Shown in pieces: positions 1 to 12,706 of a DNA stretch of 64,000 nucleotides (positions are counted from its first letter, which is position 1; every line of letters starts with the position of its first letter). The position numbers and the translations under genes are program-made. The stretch comes from Rhipicephalus microplus (taxonomy: Eukaryota > Arthropoda > Arachnida > Ixodida > Ixodidae). Under the pieces are notes generated by a model. That model made no database searches and was not told where the DNA came from. It worked only from the letters and a program-made list of their open reading frames with translations. The stretch is from assembly GCF_043290135.1 (NCBI RefSeq), contig NC_134707.1:143407319-143471318 (forward strand). The letters run 5' to 3'.

Positions 1-944
1 CTCCCCACTAGAAACTCCGCAACTAGAATCTCTGCAACTAGAAACTCCGCAAGTAGAAACTCTGCAACTAGAAACTCCGCAACTAGAAACTCCACAGCTA
101 GAAACCCCACAACTATAAACTTCAAAACTAGCAACTCAACAACTAGAGACTGCACAACTAGAGACTCCGCCACTAGAAACTCCACAGCTAGTAACTCCGC
201 AACTAGAAACTCCACAACTTGAAACTCCGCCACTAGAAGCTTCACAACTAGAAAACTCCGCAACTACAAACTCTGTAACTAGAAACTCCGCAACTAGAAA
301 CTGCACAGCTAGAAACTCCACAACTTGAAACACCACAACTAGATACTCCACAACTACAAATTCCACAACTAGAAACTCAACAACTACAAACTCCACACCT
401 ATAAATTTCTCAACTTGAAACTCCACAACTAGAAACTCCGCAGCTAAAAACTCCGCAACTAGAAACTCTGCAAATAGAAACTCCGCAACTAGAAACTCCA
501 CAGCTAGAAACCCCTCAACTATAAACTTCACAACTAGAAACTCAACAACTAGAGACTGCACAACTAGAGACTCCGCAACTAGAAACTCCGCAGCTAGAAA
601 CTCCGCAACTAGAAACTCCACAACTTGAAACTCTGCAAATCGAAACTCTGCAACTAGAAAATCCACAACTATAAACTAAAGTAGAAACTCCCCAACTGGA
701 AACTCCGCAACTAGAAACTCCGCAACTAGAAAATCTACAACTAGAAACTTCAAAACTAGAAACTTCCCAACAAGAAACTCCACAACTAGAGACTGCACAA
801 CTAGAGACTTTGCATTTAGAAACTCCTCAGATAGAAACTACACAACTAGAAACTCCTCGACTAGAGATTCCATAAGTAGAAACTCCACAGCTAGAATTTC
901 CACAACTAGAAACCCCACAGCTAGAAACTCCACAACTAGGAACG

Positions 945-3900
945 CTGCAGCCAGAAACTCCGCAACTACAAACTCTGCAAATAGAAACTCCGCAACTAGA
1001 ATTTCCACAACTAGAAACCCCTCAACTATAAACTTCACAACTAGAAACTGAACAAATAGAGACTGCACAACTAGAGACTCCGCAACTAGAAACTCCGCAG
1101 CTAGAAACCCGACCACTAGAAACTACACAAACAGAAACTCCACACCTATAAATTCCACAACTTGAAACTCCACAGCTAGAAACTCCACAACTACAAATTC
1201 AAAATTGGAAACTCCACAGCTAGAAAGTCCACAACTAGAAACTCTGCAACTAGAAACTCCGCAACTAGAAACTCCACAGCTAGAAAATCCACCACTAGAA
1301 ACTCCACAACTAGCAACTCCACAACTACAGACTCCGCAACTAGAAAACTCCGCAACTAGAAAACTCCGCAACTAGAAACTCCCAACTAGACACTCCGCAA
1401 CTAGGAACTCTACAACTTCAAAATCCACAACTAGAAACTCCACAACTGGAAACTCCGCAACTAGAAACTCCAAAGCTAGAAACTCCACAACTTGAGACTT
1501 CGCGACTAGAAACTCAGCAACTAGAAACTCAACAACTAGAAACTCCACCACTAGAAACTCCACAACTAGGAACTCTACAACTTCAAAATCCACAACTCAA
1601 AACTTTTCAACTTGAAACTCCACAACTAGATACTCCACAACTACAAACTCCACAACTAGAAACTCCACAACCTGAAACTCCGCAACCAGAAACTCCGCAA
1701 CTAAAAACTCCACAACTAGAAACTCCACAAGTAGAAACTCCACAACTAGAAACTCCACAACTAGAAACTTCGCAACTAGAAACTCCACAACTAGACACTC
1801 AACAACTAGAAACTCCACACCTATAAATTCCACAACTTGAAACTCCACAACTAAAACTCCACAACTAGAAACTCCCCAACTAGAAACTCCACAACTAGAA
1901 ACTCTGCAACTAGAAACTCCGCAACTAGAAACTCTGCAACTAGAAACTTTGCAACTAGAAACTCCACAGCTAGAAACCCCAACACTATAAACTTCACAAC
2001 TAGAAACTCAACAACTAGAACCTCCCCAACTAGAAACTCCACAACTAGAATCTCTGCAACTAGAAACTCCGCAACTAGAAACTCTGCAACTAGAAACTCC
2101 GCAACTAGAAACTCCACAGCTAGAAACCGCACAACTAGAAACTTCACAACTAGCAACTCAATTACCAGAGACTGCACGACTAGAGACTCCGCAACTAGAA
2201 ACTCCACAGCTAGTAACTCCGCAACTAGAAACTCCACAACTTGAAACTCCGCCACTAGAATCTCCACAACTAGAAAACTCCGCAACTAGAAACTCTGCCA
2301 CTAGAAATCCGCAACTAGAAACTCCACAGCTAGAAACTCCACAACTTGAAACACCACAACTAGATACTCCACAACTACAGATTCCACAACTAGAAACTCC
2401 ACAACTAGAAACTCCGCAACAAGAAACTCAACAGCTAGAAACTCCAACACTTGAGACTTCGCAACAAGAAACTCGGCAACTAGAATCTCCACAACTAGAA
2501 ACTCTGCAACAAGAAACTCCGCAACTACAAACTCCGCAACTAGAAACTCCACAGCTAGAAACTCCACAACTTGAGACTTCGCAAATAGAAACTCGTCAAC
2601 TAGAAACTCAACAACTACAAACTCCACAGCTAGAAACTCCACAACTAGAAACTCCACAACTTGAGAGTTCGCAACTAGATACTCCACAACTAGAAACTCC
2701 ACAACTAGAGACTCCACAACTAGAAACTCCACCACTAGAAACTCCACAACTACAAACCTCACAACTAGAAACTCCACAACTAGAAACTGCGCAACTGGAA
2801 ACTCCACAGCCAGAAACTCTACAACTAGAAAAACCACATCTAGAAACCCTGCAACAACAAACTCTGCAACTAGAAACTCCACAACTAGAATTTCCACAGC
2901 TAGAGACTCAACAACTAGAGACTCTTCAACTAAAAGCTTCACAACTAGACACTCCACAACTAGAAGTTCTGCAACTAGAAACCCGACAACTAGAAACTCA
3001 ACAACTACAAACTCCACACGTATAAATTCCACAACTTGAAACGCCTCAACTAAAACTCCACAACTAGAAACTCCACAACTAGAAACTCTGCAGCTAAAAA
3101 CTCCGCAACTAGAAACTCTGCAAATAGAAACTCCGCAACTAGAAACTCCACAGCTAGAAACCCCTCAACTATAAACTTCACAACTAGAAACTCAACAACT
3201 AGAGACTGCACAACTAGAGACTCCGCAACTAGAAACTCCGCAGCTAGAAACTCCGCAACTAGAAACTCCACAACTTGAAACTCTGCAAATCGAAACTCTG
3301 CAACTAGAAAATCCACAACTATAAACTAAAGTAGAAACTCCCCAACTGGAAACTCCGCAACTAGAAACTCTGCAACTAGAAAATCTACAACTAGAAACTT
3401 CAAAACTAGAAACTTCCCAACAAGAAACTCCACAACTAGAGACTGCACAACTAGAGACTTTGCATTTAGAAACTCCTCAGATAGAAACTACACAACTAGA
3501 AACTCCTCGACTAGAGATTCCATAAGTAGAAACTACACAGCTAGAATTTCCACAACTAGAAACCCCACAGCTAGAAACTCCACAACTACACAACTAGGAA
3601 CGCTGCAAATAGAAAATCTACAACTAGAAACTCGAAAACTAAAATCTCGAACTAGAAACTCTACTTCACAACTAGAAACTCCACAAATAGGAACTCCAAA
3701 ATTGAGACTCCACAACTAGAAACTACACAGATTGAAGTTCCACAACTAGAAACTACACAGATTGAAGTTCCACATCTAGAAACTCCACAACTGAAAACTC
3801 CGCAACTAGAAACTCTGCAACTAGAAACTTTAAAGCTAGAAACTCCACAACTTGAGACTTCGCAAATAGAAACTCGTCAACTGAAAACTCAACCACTAGC

Positions 3901-4600
3901 AACTCCACAGCTAGAAACTCCACAACTAGAAACTCCACAACTTGAAACCCAACAAATAGATACTCCACAACTACAGACTCCACAACTTGAAACACCATCA
4001 CTAGATACTCCACAACTACAAACTCCGCAACTAGAAACTCCACAACTAGAAACTCCGCAACTAGAAACTCCCCACTAGAAACTCCGCAACTAGAATCTCT
4101 GCAACTAGAAACTCCGCAAGTAGAAACTCTGCAACTAGAAACTCCGCAACTAGAAACTCCACAGCTAGAAAGCCCACAACTATAAACTTCAAAACTAGCA
4201 ACTCAACAACTAGAGACTGCACAACTAGAGACTCCGCCACTAGAAACTCCACAGCTAGTAACTCCGCAACTAGAAACTCCACAACTTGAAACTCCGCCAC
4301 TAGAAGCTTCACAACTAGAAAACTCCGCAACTACAAACTCTGTAACTAGAAACTCCGCAACTAGAAACTGCACAGCTAGAAACTCCACAACTTGAAACAC
4401 CACAACTAGATACTCCACAACTACAAATTCCACAACTAGAAACTCAACAACTACAAACTCCACACCTATAAATTTCTCAACTTGAAACTCCACAACTAAA
4501 ACTCCACAACTAGAAACTCCACAACTAGAAACTCCACAACTAGAAACTCCGCAACTAGAAACTCCTCAACTAGAAACCCCTCAACTATAAACTTCACAAC
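945..4600. repeat. Domain A copy 1
   Basis: This stretch is collinear with 5704-9352. The offset falls stepwise from 4759 to 4758, 4755 and 4747-4748, each step being a small indel between copies. Homology begins at the shared CTGCAGCCAGAAACTCC (945 and 5704). It fades near 4605, where copy 1 continues with CTAGAAACTGAACAAATAG and copy 2 with CTAGAAACTCAACAACTAG. No coding content is supported. Confidence 0.8.
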
Positions 4601-5703
4601 TAGAAACTGAACAAATAGAGACTGCACAACTAGAGACTCCGCAACTAGAAACTCCGCAGCAAGCAACTCCGCAACTGGAAACTCCGCAACTTGAAACTCT
4701 GCAACTAGAAACTTTACAGCTAGAAACTCCACAACTTGAGACTTCGCAAATAGAAACTCGTCAACTGGAAACTCAACCACTAGAAACTCCACAGCTAGAA
4801 ACTCCACAACTAGAAACTCCACAATTTGAAACCCAACAAATAGATACTCCACAACTACAGACTCCACAACTTGAAACACCACAACTAGATACTCCACAAC
4901 TACAAATTCCGCAACTAGAAACTCCACAACTAGAAACTCCACAACTAGAATCTCTGCAACTAGGAACTCCGCAACTAGAAACTGCACAGCTAGAAACCCC
5001 ACAACTATGAACTTCACAACTAGCAACTCAACAACTAGAGACTGCTCAACTAGAGACTTCGCAACTAGAAACTCCACAGCTAGTAACTCCGCAACTAGAA
5101 ACTCCACAACTTGAAACTCCGCCACTAGAAGCTCCACAACTAGAAAACTCCGCAACTAGAAACTCCGCAACTAGAAACTCCCCACTAGAAACTCCACAAC
5201 TAGAATCTCTGCAACTAGAAACTCCGCAAGTAAAAACTCTGCAACTAGAAACTCCGCAACTAGAAACTCCACAGCTAGAAACCCCACAACTATAAACTTC
5301 AAAACTAGCAACTCAACAACTAGAGACTGCACAACTAGAGACTCCGCCACTAGAAACTCCACAGCTAGTAACTCCGCAACTAGAAACTCCACAACTTGAA
5401 ACTTCGCCACTAGAAGCTCCACAACTAGAAAACTCCGCAACTACAAACTCTGTAACTAGAAACTCCGCAACTAGAAACTGCGCAACTAGAAACTCCACAA
5501 CTTGAAACACCACAAATAGATACTCCACAACTACAAATTCCACATATAGAAACTCAACAACTACAAACTCCACACCTATAAATTTCTCAACTTGAAACTC
5601 CACAACTAAAACTCCGCAACTAGAAACTCCACAACTAGAAACTCCACAACTAGAAACTCCGCAACTAGAAACTCCCCAACTAGAAACTCCACAACTAGAA
5701 ACT

Positions 5704-8700
5704 CTGCAGCCAGAAACTCCGCAACTACAAACTCTGCAAATAGAAACTCCGCAACTAGAATTTCCACAGCTAGAAACCCCTCAACTATAAACTTCACAAC
5801 TAGAAACTGAACAAATAGAGACTGCACAACTAGAGACTCCGCAACTAGAAACTCCGCAGCTAGAAACCCGACCACTAGAAACTACACAAACAGAAACTCC
5901 AAACCTATAAATTCCACAACTTGAAACTCCACAGCTAGAAACTCCACAACTACAAATTCAAAATTGGAAACTCCACAGCTAGAAAGTCCACAACTAGAAA
6001 CTCTGCAACTAGAAACTCCGCAACTAGAAACTCCACAGCTAGAAAATCCACCACTAGAAACTCCACAACTAGCAACTCCACAACTACAGACTCCGCAACT
6101 AGAAAACTCCGCAACTAGAAAACTCCGCAACTAGAAACTCCCAACTAGACACTCCGCAACTAGGAACTCTACAGCTTCAAAATCCACAACTAGAAACTCC
6201 ACAACTGGAAACTCCGCAACTAGAAACTCCACAGCTAGAAACTCCACAACTTGAGACTTCGCGACTAGAAACTCAGCAACTAGAAACTCAACAACTAAAA
6301 CTCCACCACTAGAAACTCCACAACTAGGAACTCTACAACTTCAAAATCCACAACTAAAAACTTTTCAACTTGAAACTCCACAACTAGATACTCCACAACT
6401 ACAAACTCCACAACTAGAAACTCCACAACCTGAAACTCCGCAACCAGAAACTCCGCAACTAAAAACTCCACAACTAGAAACTCCACAAGTAGAAACTCCA
6501 CAACTAGAAACTCCACAACTAGAAACTTCGCAACTAGAAACTCCACAACTAGACACTCAACAACTAGAAACTCCACACCTATAAATTCCACAACTTGAAA
6601 CTCCACAACTAAAACTCCACAACTAGAAACTCCCCAACTAGAAACTCCACAACTAGAAACTCTGCAACTAGAAACTCCGCAACTAGACTTTGCAACTAGA
6701 AACTTTGCAACTAGAAACTCCACAGCTAGAAACCCCAACACTATAAACTTCACAACTAGAAACTCAACAACTAGAAACTCCCCAACTAGAAACTCCACAA
6801 CTAGAATCTCTGCAACTAAAAACTCCGCAACTAGAAACTCTGCAACTAGAAACTCCGCAACTAGAAACTCCACAGCTAGAAACTCCACAACTAGAAACTT
6901 CACAACTAGCAACTCAATTACCAGAGACTGCACAACTAGAGACTCCGCAACTAGAAACTCCACAGCTAGTACTCCGCAACTAGAAACTCCACAACTTGAA
7001 ACTCCGCCACTAGAATCTCCACAACTAGAAAACTCCGCAACTAGAAACTCTGCCACTAGAACTCCGCAACTAGAAACTCCACAGCTAGAAACTCCACAAC
7101 TTGAAACACCACAACTAGATACTCCACAACTACAGATTCCACAACTAGAAACTCCACAACTAGAAACTCCGCAACAAGAAACTCAACAGCTAGAAACTCC
7201 GACACTTGAGACTTCGCAACAAGAAACTCGGCAACTAGAATCTCCACAACTAGAAACTCTGCAACTAGAAACTCCGCAACTACAAACTCCGCAACTAGAA
7301 ACTCCACAGCTAGAAACTCCACAACTTGAGACTTCGCAAATAGAAACTCGTCAACTAGAAACTCAACAACTACAAACTCCACAGCTAGAAACTCTACAAC
7401 TAGAAACTCCACAACTTGAGAGTTCGCAACTAGATACTCCACAACTAGAAACTCCACAACTAGAGACTCCACAACTAGAAACTCCACCACTAGAAACTCC
7501 ACAACTACAAACCTCACAACTAGAAACTCCACAACTAGAAACTGCGCAACTGGAAACTCCACAGCCAGAAACTCTACAACTAGAAAAACCACATCTAGAA
7601 ACCCTGCAACAACAAACTCTGCAACTAGAAACTCCACAACTAGAATTTCCACAGCTAGAGACTCAACAACTAGAGACTCTTCAACTAAAAGCTTCACAAC
7701 TAGACACTCCACAACTAGAAGTTCTGCAACTAGAAACCCGACAACTAGAAACTCCACAACTACAAACTCCACACGTATAAATTCCACAACTTGAAACGCC
7801 TCAACTAAAACTCCACAACTAGAAACTTCACAACTAGAAACTCTGCAGCTAAAAACTCCGCAACTAGAAACTCTGCAAATAGAAACTCCGCAACTAGAAA
7901 CTCCACAGCTAGAAACCCCTCAACTATAAACTTCACAACTAGAAACTCAACAACTAGAGACTGCACAACTAGAGACTCCGCAACTAGAAACTCCGCAGCT
8001 AGAAACTCCGCAACTAGAAACTCCACAACTTGAAACTCTGCAAATCGAAACTCTGCAACTAGAAAATCCACAACTATAAACTAAAGTAGAAACTCCCCAA
8101 CTGGAAACTCCGCAACTAGAAACTCCGCAACTAGAAAATCTACAACTAGAAACTTCAAAACTAGAAACTTCCCAACAAGAAACTCCACAACTAGAGACTG
8201 CACAACTAGAGACTTTGCATTTAGAAACTCCTCAGATAGAAACTACACAACTAGAAACTCCTCGACTAGAGATTCCATAAGTAGAAACTCCACAGCTAGA
8301 ATTTCCACAACTAGAAACCCCACAGCTAGAAACTCCACAACTAGGAACGCTGCAAATAGAAAATCTACAACTAGAAACTCGTAAACTAAAATCTCGAACT
8401 AGAAACTCTACTTCACAACTAGAAACTCCACAAATAGGAACTCCAAAATTGAGACTCCACAACTAGAAACTACACAGATTGAAGTTCCACAACTAGAAAC
8501 TACACAGATTGAAGTTCCACATCTAGAAACTCCACAACTGAAAACTCCGCAACTAGAAACTCTGCAACTAGAAACTTTAAAGCTAGAAACTCCACAACTT
8601 GAGACTTCGCAAATAGAAACTCGTCAACTGAAAACTCAACCACTAGCAACTCCACAGCTAGAAACTCCACAACTAGAAACTCCACAACTTGAAACCCAAC

Positions 8701-9352
8701 AAATAGATACTCCACAACTACAGACTCCACAACTTGAAACAACATCACCACATACTCCACAACTACAAACTCCGCAACTAGAAACTCCACAACTAGAAAC
8801 TCCGCAACTAGAAACTCCCCACTAGAAACTCCAACAACTAGAATCTCTGCAACTAGAAACTCCGCAAGTAGAAACTCTGCAACTAGAAACTCCGCAACTA
8901 GAAACTCCACAGCTAGAAACCCCACAACTATAAACTTCAAAACTAGCAACTCAACAACTAGAGACTGCACAACTAGAGACTCCGCCACTAGAAACTCCAC
9001 AGCTAGTAACTCCGCAACTAGAAACTCCACAACTTGAAACTCCGCCACTAGAAGCTTCACAACTAGAAAACTCCGCAACTACAAACTCTGTAACTAGAAA
9101 CTCTGCAACTAGAAACTGCACAGCTAGAAACTCCACAACTTGAAACACCACAACTAGATACTCCACAACTACAAATTCCACAACTAGAAACTCAACAACT
9201 ACAAACTCCACACCTATAAATTTCTCAACTTGAAACTCCACAACTAAAACTCCACAACTAGAAACTCCACAACTAGAAACTCCACAACTAGAAACTCCGC
9301 AACTAGAAACTCCACAACTAGAAACCCCTCAACTATAAACTTCACAACTAGA
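5704..9352. repeat. Domain A copy 2
   Basis: Partner of 945-4600 (offset 4747-4759). Its first 1.0 kb also belongs to a second alignment, in which about 5165-6720 matches 10219-11775 at offset 5054-5055. This copy therefore shares different halves with two different neighbours, which is typical of repeated unequal exchange. A deletion near 6685 (CTAGACTTTGCAA) is absent from the related positions near 1930 and 11735. Confidence 0.8.
7900..9243. repeat. 1.41-kb duplication inside domain A, copy 1
   Basis: Matches 9309-10659 at offset 1409 early and 1416-1417 late. The anchor CTATAAACTTCACAA is at 7924 and 9333, and the anchor CTCCCCACTAG is at 8815 and 10232. It includes diverged monomers (TTTGCATTTAG, CTCCTCAGATAG, CTCGACTAGAGATTCC) that help fix the alignment. 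Confidence 0.78.
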
Positions 9353-10659
9353 AACTCAACAACTAGAGACTGCACAACTAGAGACTCCGCCACTAGAAAC
9401 TCCGCAGCTAGAAACTCCGCAACTAGGAACTCCACAACTTGAAACTCTGCAAATCGAAACTCTGCAACTAGAAAATCCACAACTATAAACTCAAGTAGAA
9501 ACTCCCCAACTGGAAACTCCGCAACTAGAAACTCCGCAACTAGAAAATCTTCAACTAGAAACTTCAAAACTAGAAACTTCCCAACAAGAAACTCCACAAC
9601 TAGAGACTGCACAACTAGAGACTGCATTTAGAAACTCCTCAGATAGAAACTACACAACTAGAAACTCCTCGACTAGAGATTCCATAAGTAGAAACTCCAC
9701 AGCTAGAATTTCCACAACTAGAAACCCCACAGCTAGAAACTCCACAACTAGGAACGCTGCAAATAGAAAATCTACAAATAGAAACTCGAAAACTAAAAAC
9801 TCGAACTAGAAACTCTACAACTAGAAACTTCACAACTAGAAACTCCACAAATAGGAACTCCAAAATTGAGACTCCACAACTAGAAACTACACAGATTGAA
9901 GTTCCACAACTAGAAACTACACAGATTGAAGTTTCACATATAGAAACTCCACAACTGAAAACTCCGCAACTAGAAACTCTGCAACTAGAAACTTTAAAGC
10001 TAGAAACTCCACAACTTGAGACTTCGCAAATAGAAACTCGTCAACTGGAAACTCAACCACTCGCAACTCCACAGCTAGAAACTCCACAACCAGGAACTCC
10101 ACAACTTGAAACCCAACAAATAGATACTCCACAACTACAGACTCCACAACTTGAAACACTATCACTAGATACTCCACAACTACAAATTCTGCAACTAGAA
10201 AGTCCACAACTAGAAACTCCGCAACTAGAAACTCCCCACTAGAAACTCCACAACTAGAATCTCTGCAACTAGAAACTCCGCAAGTAAAAACTCTGCAACT
10301 AGAAACTCCGCAACTAGAAACTCCACAGCTAGAAACCCCACAACTATAAACTTCAAAACTAGCAACTCAACAACTAGAGACTGCACAACTAGAGACTCCG
10401 CCACTAGAAACTCCACAGCTAGTAACTCCGCAACATGAAACTCCACAACTTGAAACTCCGCCACTAGAAGCTCCACAACTAGAAAACTCCGCAACTACAA
10501 ACTCTGTAACTAGAAACTCCGCAACTAGAAACTGCACAGCTAGAAACTCCACAACTTGAAACACCACAAATAGATACTCCACAACTACAAATTCCACATA
10601 TAGAAACTCAACAACTACAAACTCCACACCTATAAATTTCTCAACTTGAAACTCCACAA
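9309..10659. repeat. 1.41-kb duplication inside domain A, copy 2
   Basis: Partner of 7900-9243. Differences visible by eye include CTCAAGTAG here against CTAAAGTAG in copy 1, and CTAGAGACTGCATTTAG near 9610 against CTAGAGACTTTGCATTTAG near 8205. The block is followed directly by the stretch that matches 5606 onwards, so it lengthens the unit from about 4.75 to 5.05 kb locally. Confidence 0.78.
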
Positions 10660-11775
10660 CTAAAACTCCACAACTAGAAACTCCACAACTAGAAACTCCA
10701 CAACTAGAAACTCCGCAACTAGAAACTCCCCAACTAGAAACTCCACAACTAGAAACTCTGCAGCCAGAAACTCCGAAACTACAAACACTGCAAATAGAAA
10801 CTCCGCAACTAGAATTCCCACAGCTAGAAATCCCTCAACTATAAACTTCACAACTAGAAACTGAACAAATAAGGACTGCACAACTAGAGACTCCGCAACT
10901 AGAAACTCCGCAGCTAGAAACCCGACCACTAGAAACTACACAAACAGAAACTCCACACATATAAATTCCACAACTTGAAACTCCACAGCTAGAAACTCCA
11001 CAACTACAAATTTAAAATTGGAAACTCCACAGCTAGAAAGTCCACAACTAGAAACTCTGCAACTAGAAACTCCGCAACTAGAAACTCCACAGCTAGAAAA
11101 TCCACCACTAGAAACTCCACAACTAGCAACTCCACAACTACAGACTCCGCAACTAGAAAACTCCGCAACTAGAAAACTCCGCAACTAGAAACTCCCAACT
11201 AGACACTCCGCAACTAGGAACTCTACAACTTCAAAATCCACAACTAGAAACTCCACAACTGGAAACTCCGCAACTAGAAACTCCACAGCTAGAAACTCCA
11301 CAACTTGAGACTTCGCGACTAGAAACTCAGCAACTAGAAACTCAACAACTAGAAACTCCACCACTAGAAACTCCACAACTAGGAACTCTACAACTTCAAA
11401 ATCCACAACTAAAAACTTTTCAACTTGAAACTCCACAACTAGATACTCCACAACTACAAACTCCACAACTAGAAACTCCACAACCTGAAACTCCGCAACC
11501 AGAAACTCCGCAACTAAAAACTCCACAACTAGAAACTCCACAAGTAGAAACTCCACAACTAGAAACTCCACAACTAGAAACTTCGCAACTAGAAACTCCA
11601 CAACTAGACACTCAACAACTAGAAACTCCACACCTATAAATTCCACAACTTGAAACTCCACAACTAAAACTCCACAACTAGAAACTCCCCAACTAGAAAC
11701 TCCACAACTAGAAACTCTGCAACTAGAAACTCCGCAACTAGAAACTCTGCAACTAGAAACTTTGCAACTAGAAAC
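10219..11775. repeat. Domain A copy 3 (partial)
   Basis: Collinear with 5165-6720 at a constant offset of 5054-5055. Anchors include the diverged monomer string CTACAAATTTAAAATTGG near 11003 (CTACAAATTCAAAATTGG near 5950 and 1191). It ends near 11775, where sequence switches to a block matching 4604-5172. Confidence 0.82.
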
Positions 11776-12340
11776 TGAACAAATAGAGACTGCACAACTA
11801 GAGACTCCGCAACTAGAAACTCCGCAGCAAGCAACTCCGCAACTGGAAACTCCGCAACTTGAAACTCTGCAACTAGAAACTTTACAGCTAGAAACTCCAC
11901 AACTTGAGACTTCGCAAATAGAAACTCGTCAACTGGAAACTCAACCACTAGAAACTCCACAGCTAGAAACTCCAAAACTAGAAACTCCACAATTTGAAAC
12001 CCAACAAATAGATACTCCACAACTACAGACTCCACAACTTGAAACACCACAACTAGATACTCCACAACTACAAATTCCGCAACTAGAAACTCCACAACTA
12101 GAAACTCCACAACTAGAATCTCTGCAACTAGGAACTCCGCAACTAGAAACTGCACAGCTAGAAACCCCACAACTATAAACTTCAAAACTAGCAACTCAAC
12201 AACTAGAGACTGCTCAACTAGAGACTTCGCAACTAGAAACTCCACAGCTAGTAACTCCGCAACTAGAAACTCCACAACTTGAAACTCCGCCACTAGAAGC
12301 TCCACAACTAGAAAACTCCGCAACTAGAAACTCCGCAACT
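11772..12340. repeat. A-type block matching 4604-5172
   Basis: Starts with CTAGAAACTGAACAAATAG and matches 4604-5172 at offset 7168. Related sequence also occurs near 32200-32750, 35110-35670 and 59870-60420. The block is therefore mobile within the array by recombination and not confined to domain A. A 138-codon + strand frame (11762-12178) here is only the LETPQ reading of the monomer; it ends at a CTATAAAC variant, which reads CTA TAA. Confidence 0.78.
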
Positions 12341-12706
12341 AGAAACTCCACAACAAGAGACTCCACAACTTGAAACACCACAACTAGATACTCCACAACT
12401 ACTAATTCCACAACTAGAAACTCCACAACTAGAAACACCACATCTGGAAACTCCGCAACAACAAACTCTGCAACCAGAAACTCCTCAACTAGAATTTTCA
12501 CAGCTAGAGACTCAACAACTAGAGACTCCTCCACTAAAAGCTCCACAACTAGAAACTCCACAACTAGAAACTCCGCAACTTGAAACCCGACAACTAGAAA
12601 CTCAAAACCTAGAAACTCCACGCCTATAAATTCCTCAACTTGAAACTCCACAACTCGAAACTCTGCAACTAGAAAATCCACAACTATAAACTCAAGTAGA
12701 AACTCC

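Larger units (their letters stand above)
1..12350. repeat. Higher-order repeat domain A (about 4.75-5.05 kb units)
   Basis: Ordered strings of monomer variants recur at long, consistent offsets. The 14-bp junction marker CTCCCCACTAGAAACTCC starts at 1, 4068, 5178, 8815 and 10232. The marker CTATAAACTAAAGTA lies at 669, 3319 and 8074, with a CTATAAACTCAAGTA form at 9483. Positions 1-440 match about 4068-4495, while 440-870 match about 3090-3520, so the first 900 bp is itself a junction of two block types. No gene is present. The stretch 12350-12706 joins this domain to the next and resembles 35690-36050. Confidence 0.85.

Noticed and set aside
1144..1153. TATA boxes (TATAAA in CTATAAACTTC and in CCTATAAATTCC) as promoters
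   Set aside because: They are point variants of the monomer repeated at many sites with no downstream gene; nothing separates them from other variants.
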